Assembly: GCA_959601045.1 (NCBI GenBank)
Contig: CAUGNZ010000003.1
Location: 1-64,000 of the forward strand
Reading direction: 5' to 3'
Length of the DNA stretch: 64,000 nucleotides
DNA from: an uncultured Collinsella sp.
GTDB taxonomy: Bacteria > Actinomycetota > Coriobacteriia > Coriobacteriales > Coriobacteriaceae
The notes below the pieces were generated by a model. That model saw nothing but the letters and a program-made list of their open reading frames with translations, made no database searches and was not told the DNA's origin. The position numbers and the translations under genes were made by a program. Position 1 is the stretch's first letter. Every line of letters starts with the position of its first letter. Shown here piece after piece: positions 62,605 through 64,000 of this stretch.

Positions 62605-63470
62605 GACAGGCCCTCCACATTCAAAAAGGGCGAAGGGTCATCAAAATACTTTGACACCAGGCGCTCCATGGTGCCATCGGCAAGCATTTCTTGGTAGGCA
62701 TGGGTGAGCTTAACGTCGATGCCGCGTGTGTCGTTGATATCGAAAGCGGTGCCCAAACCAACCTCTAGCAGCGGCTCAGACAAAATGCGATACGTCACGC
62801 CATAGTCTTTTTCGTAGGTGAGCAGCGAGGACTCATGCGCGGCGATGGCGTCGACTAGGCCCTCGACAAGCGCCGGGTTCAGGTACGAGCGGTCCGAAAA
62901 GCTGTAGAGCTCCTTAATCTGCGGAACGTTTTCATTGGTGTGATTGAGCAGAATCGATTCGGGCTTGGTGGTGGACTGGACCGCCACGACCCTACCCTCA
63001 AGATCGGCAAGCGTGTAGATATCGCTTTCGGGATCGACAGCAACCACCTGTCGGCTCGCAAGGTACGGCCCCGCCCAGCGATACTCGCCTTCGCGGCCCG
63101 TCATACTAAAGCTGCCCATGACGCAATCGAGCTCGCCGCTCGCCAGCAGCTCTTTCTTCTTTTCCCAGTCGATCAGCTGGTACTTTGGCTTGTAGCCAAT
63201 GCGGCCCAAAGCCTCGGTCAAAATATCGACATCCAGGCCAACAATATCGCCGTACTCGTTGCTATACACAAACGGTGGATAGAGGTCGCTGCCAACGTTG
63301 AGCGTCTTAAGGTTGTCGTCTTTGACCTGCGAGGCGGCTGCGCCTTCTGATGCAGACGCCGCGGCCCCATCATTCAACCCGGAACAGCCAGCTATCGCCA
63401 CGACAAAGGCGCCCACCACTGCAAGCGCAACAAACAACGATATGGCGGCCGAGCGACGAGGTCTTTTCAT
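62601..63470 (-). CDS. family-3 solute-binding lipoprotein
   Basis: The 289-residue protein has a basic n-region, hydrophobic stretch and lipobox AIAGC (lipid-anchored Cys about residue 28). A family-3 periplasmic-binding domain (LNVGSDLYPPFVYSNEYGDIVGLDVDI) follows, as in amino-acid ABC importers. No permease or ATPase gene is nearby; instead it is translationally coupled to a hybrid kinase, so a signalling role is likely. ATG 63470 has GGAG upstream; the open frame runs on upstream without a site. Confidence 0.85.
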   Translation of the reverse strand: MKRPRRSAAISLFVALAVVGAFVVAIAGCSGLNDGAAASASEGAAASQVKDDNLKTLNVGSDLYPPFVYSNEYGDIVGLDVDILTEALGRIGYKPKYQLIDWEKKKELLASGELDCVMGSFSMTGREGEYRWAGPYLASRQVVAVDPESDIYTLADLEGRVVAVQSTTKPESILLNHTNENVPQIKELYSFSDRSYLNPALVEGLVDAIAAHESSLLTYEKDYGVTYRILSEPLLEVGLGTAFDINDTRGIDVKLTHAYQEMLADGTMERLVSKYFDDPSPFLNVEGLS

Positions 63471-63612
63471 CGAGCTCCAGACGATCCTGTTTACAGACTC
63501 AAGAGCAAAGATATTAGCAGACAAAACCGCGCTTGCGCTCAATGGTTACAGATGCTTTACCATACGGGGCCTTCCAGCCAATCTGGCAGACAGCCCCGCA
63601 TGCAGCACTCAC

Positions 63613-64000
63613 TTACCGTGCATTAAAAACGTAGCGGTCCAAGCGGTCGCACGCCTCCCTTACACGCGAAAGCGGCAGCGCCAGATTCACGCGAATGTGG
63701 CAAGGTCCATGGAATGGACGGCCGTCCTGATAGCCCACGCCCACACGCGCCCCCTCGTCGAGCAGCCACTGAATATCGTGCCCATGCACGCAGCACCACT
63801 CCGTGCAGTCCAGGAACACCATATAGGTGCCCTGCGGGCGCGAATAGGACACGCCCTCAAAATGCTCGTCCACGTAATCGCAGAAGTAGTCAATGTTGCC
63901 CTCGATAACCTCGTTGAGCTCATCGAGCCACTCGTAGCCCTGCGGCTGGTAGGCGCCGATAAGCGCATGCATCGAAAGGACATTCATCTCGTTGTAGTGG
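63613..64000 (-). CDS. MalY/PatB-type PLP-dependent lyase, C-terminal part (cut by window)
   Basis: The frame is open through the right edge, so only the last 129 residues are present. ALIGAYQPQGYEWLDELNEVIEGNIDYFCDYV, YSRPQGTYMVFLDCTEW, then VGVGYQDGRPFHGPCHIRVNLALPLSRVREACDRL are the small-domain words of fold-type I aminotransferases of the MalY/PatB cystathionine beta-lyase group. It would split C-S bonds with PLP. The PLP lysine is outside the window. Confidence 0.8.
   Translation of the reverse strand, partial: HYNEMNVLSMHALIGAYQPQGYEWLDELNEVIEGNIDYFCDYVDEHFEGVSYSRPQGTYMVFLDCTEWCCVHGHDIQWLLDEGARVGVGYQDGRPFHGPCHIRVNLALPLSRVREACDRLDRYVFNAR

Overview
The window looks like a chromosomal segment of a high-GC anaerobic gut Actinomycete, most likely a Collinsella-type member of the Coriobacteriia. 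This rests on GC-rich coding with strong AAGGAGG-type ribosome sites, a typical bile salt hydrolase, sortase-type cell-wall proteins ending in LAATGD, and a general gene mix of that class. It is inference from style and content, not a database match. I saw no rRNA, tRNA, CRISPR array, prophage or intact transposon. The only mobile-element trace is a broken IS30-type transposase start near 30.8 kb, next to a small AT-richer patch.

Layout. 0-7 kb: an RGG-repeat protein, an MFS exporter, a short peptide deformylase, a helix-turn-helix/alanine-aminotransferase fusion with its own operator, and a divergent LysR/EamA pair. 7-19 kb: Kup potassium transporter, bile salt hydrolase, a second degenerate deformylase, a purine-type NCS2 permease, two tandemly duplicated wall-anchored beta-helix-like proteins, an esterase and a uracil permease. 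19-25 kb: a MetE-like methyltransferase, its LysR neighbour, a HAD phosphatase, a TPP-riboswitch-controlled thiamine salvage operon (thiM, MTH1187-type, thiE) and a patatin. 25-31 kb: two related cyclic-di-GMP proteins, then the AT-richer patch. 31-41 kb: flavoprotein, ArsC-like protein, CobW-type GTPase, TrmL, two paralogous AAA/winged-helix ATPases around a UvrA2, and a Tet(M)-like GTPase; three copies of one palindrome sit at the joints. 41-56 kb: RNA methyltransferases (rsmJ, rlmA), MATE exporter, a second LysR/EamA pair, ung, an SDR, a queuosine-precursor transporter with a probable preQ1 riboswitch, prfC, a GntR-ABC operon, a ClC channel, a LOG protein and a K+ channel. 57-64 kb: two solute-sensing hybrid histidine kinase systems around a Nim-type flavoprotein, then a partial MalY/PatB-type lyase.

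Themes. Nutrient and cofactor salvage (thiamine, queuosine, uracil, purines), small-molecule export and signal sensing dominate. Paralogue pairs are frequent: deformylases, LysR/EamA modules, LAATG proteins, GGDEF proteins, AAA ATPases and hybrid kinases.

The least explained signals are three. First, a two-copy element (1-135 and 3301-3450) whose hairpin covaries completely while keeping a bulged T and flanking words. Second, several extragenic palindrome families sharing a GGGAC/GTCCC core, often overlapping stop codons. Third, the AAA/UvrA2 block partitioned by one of those palindromes.
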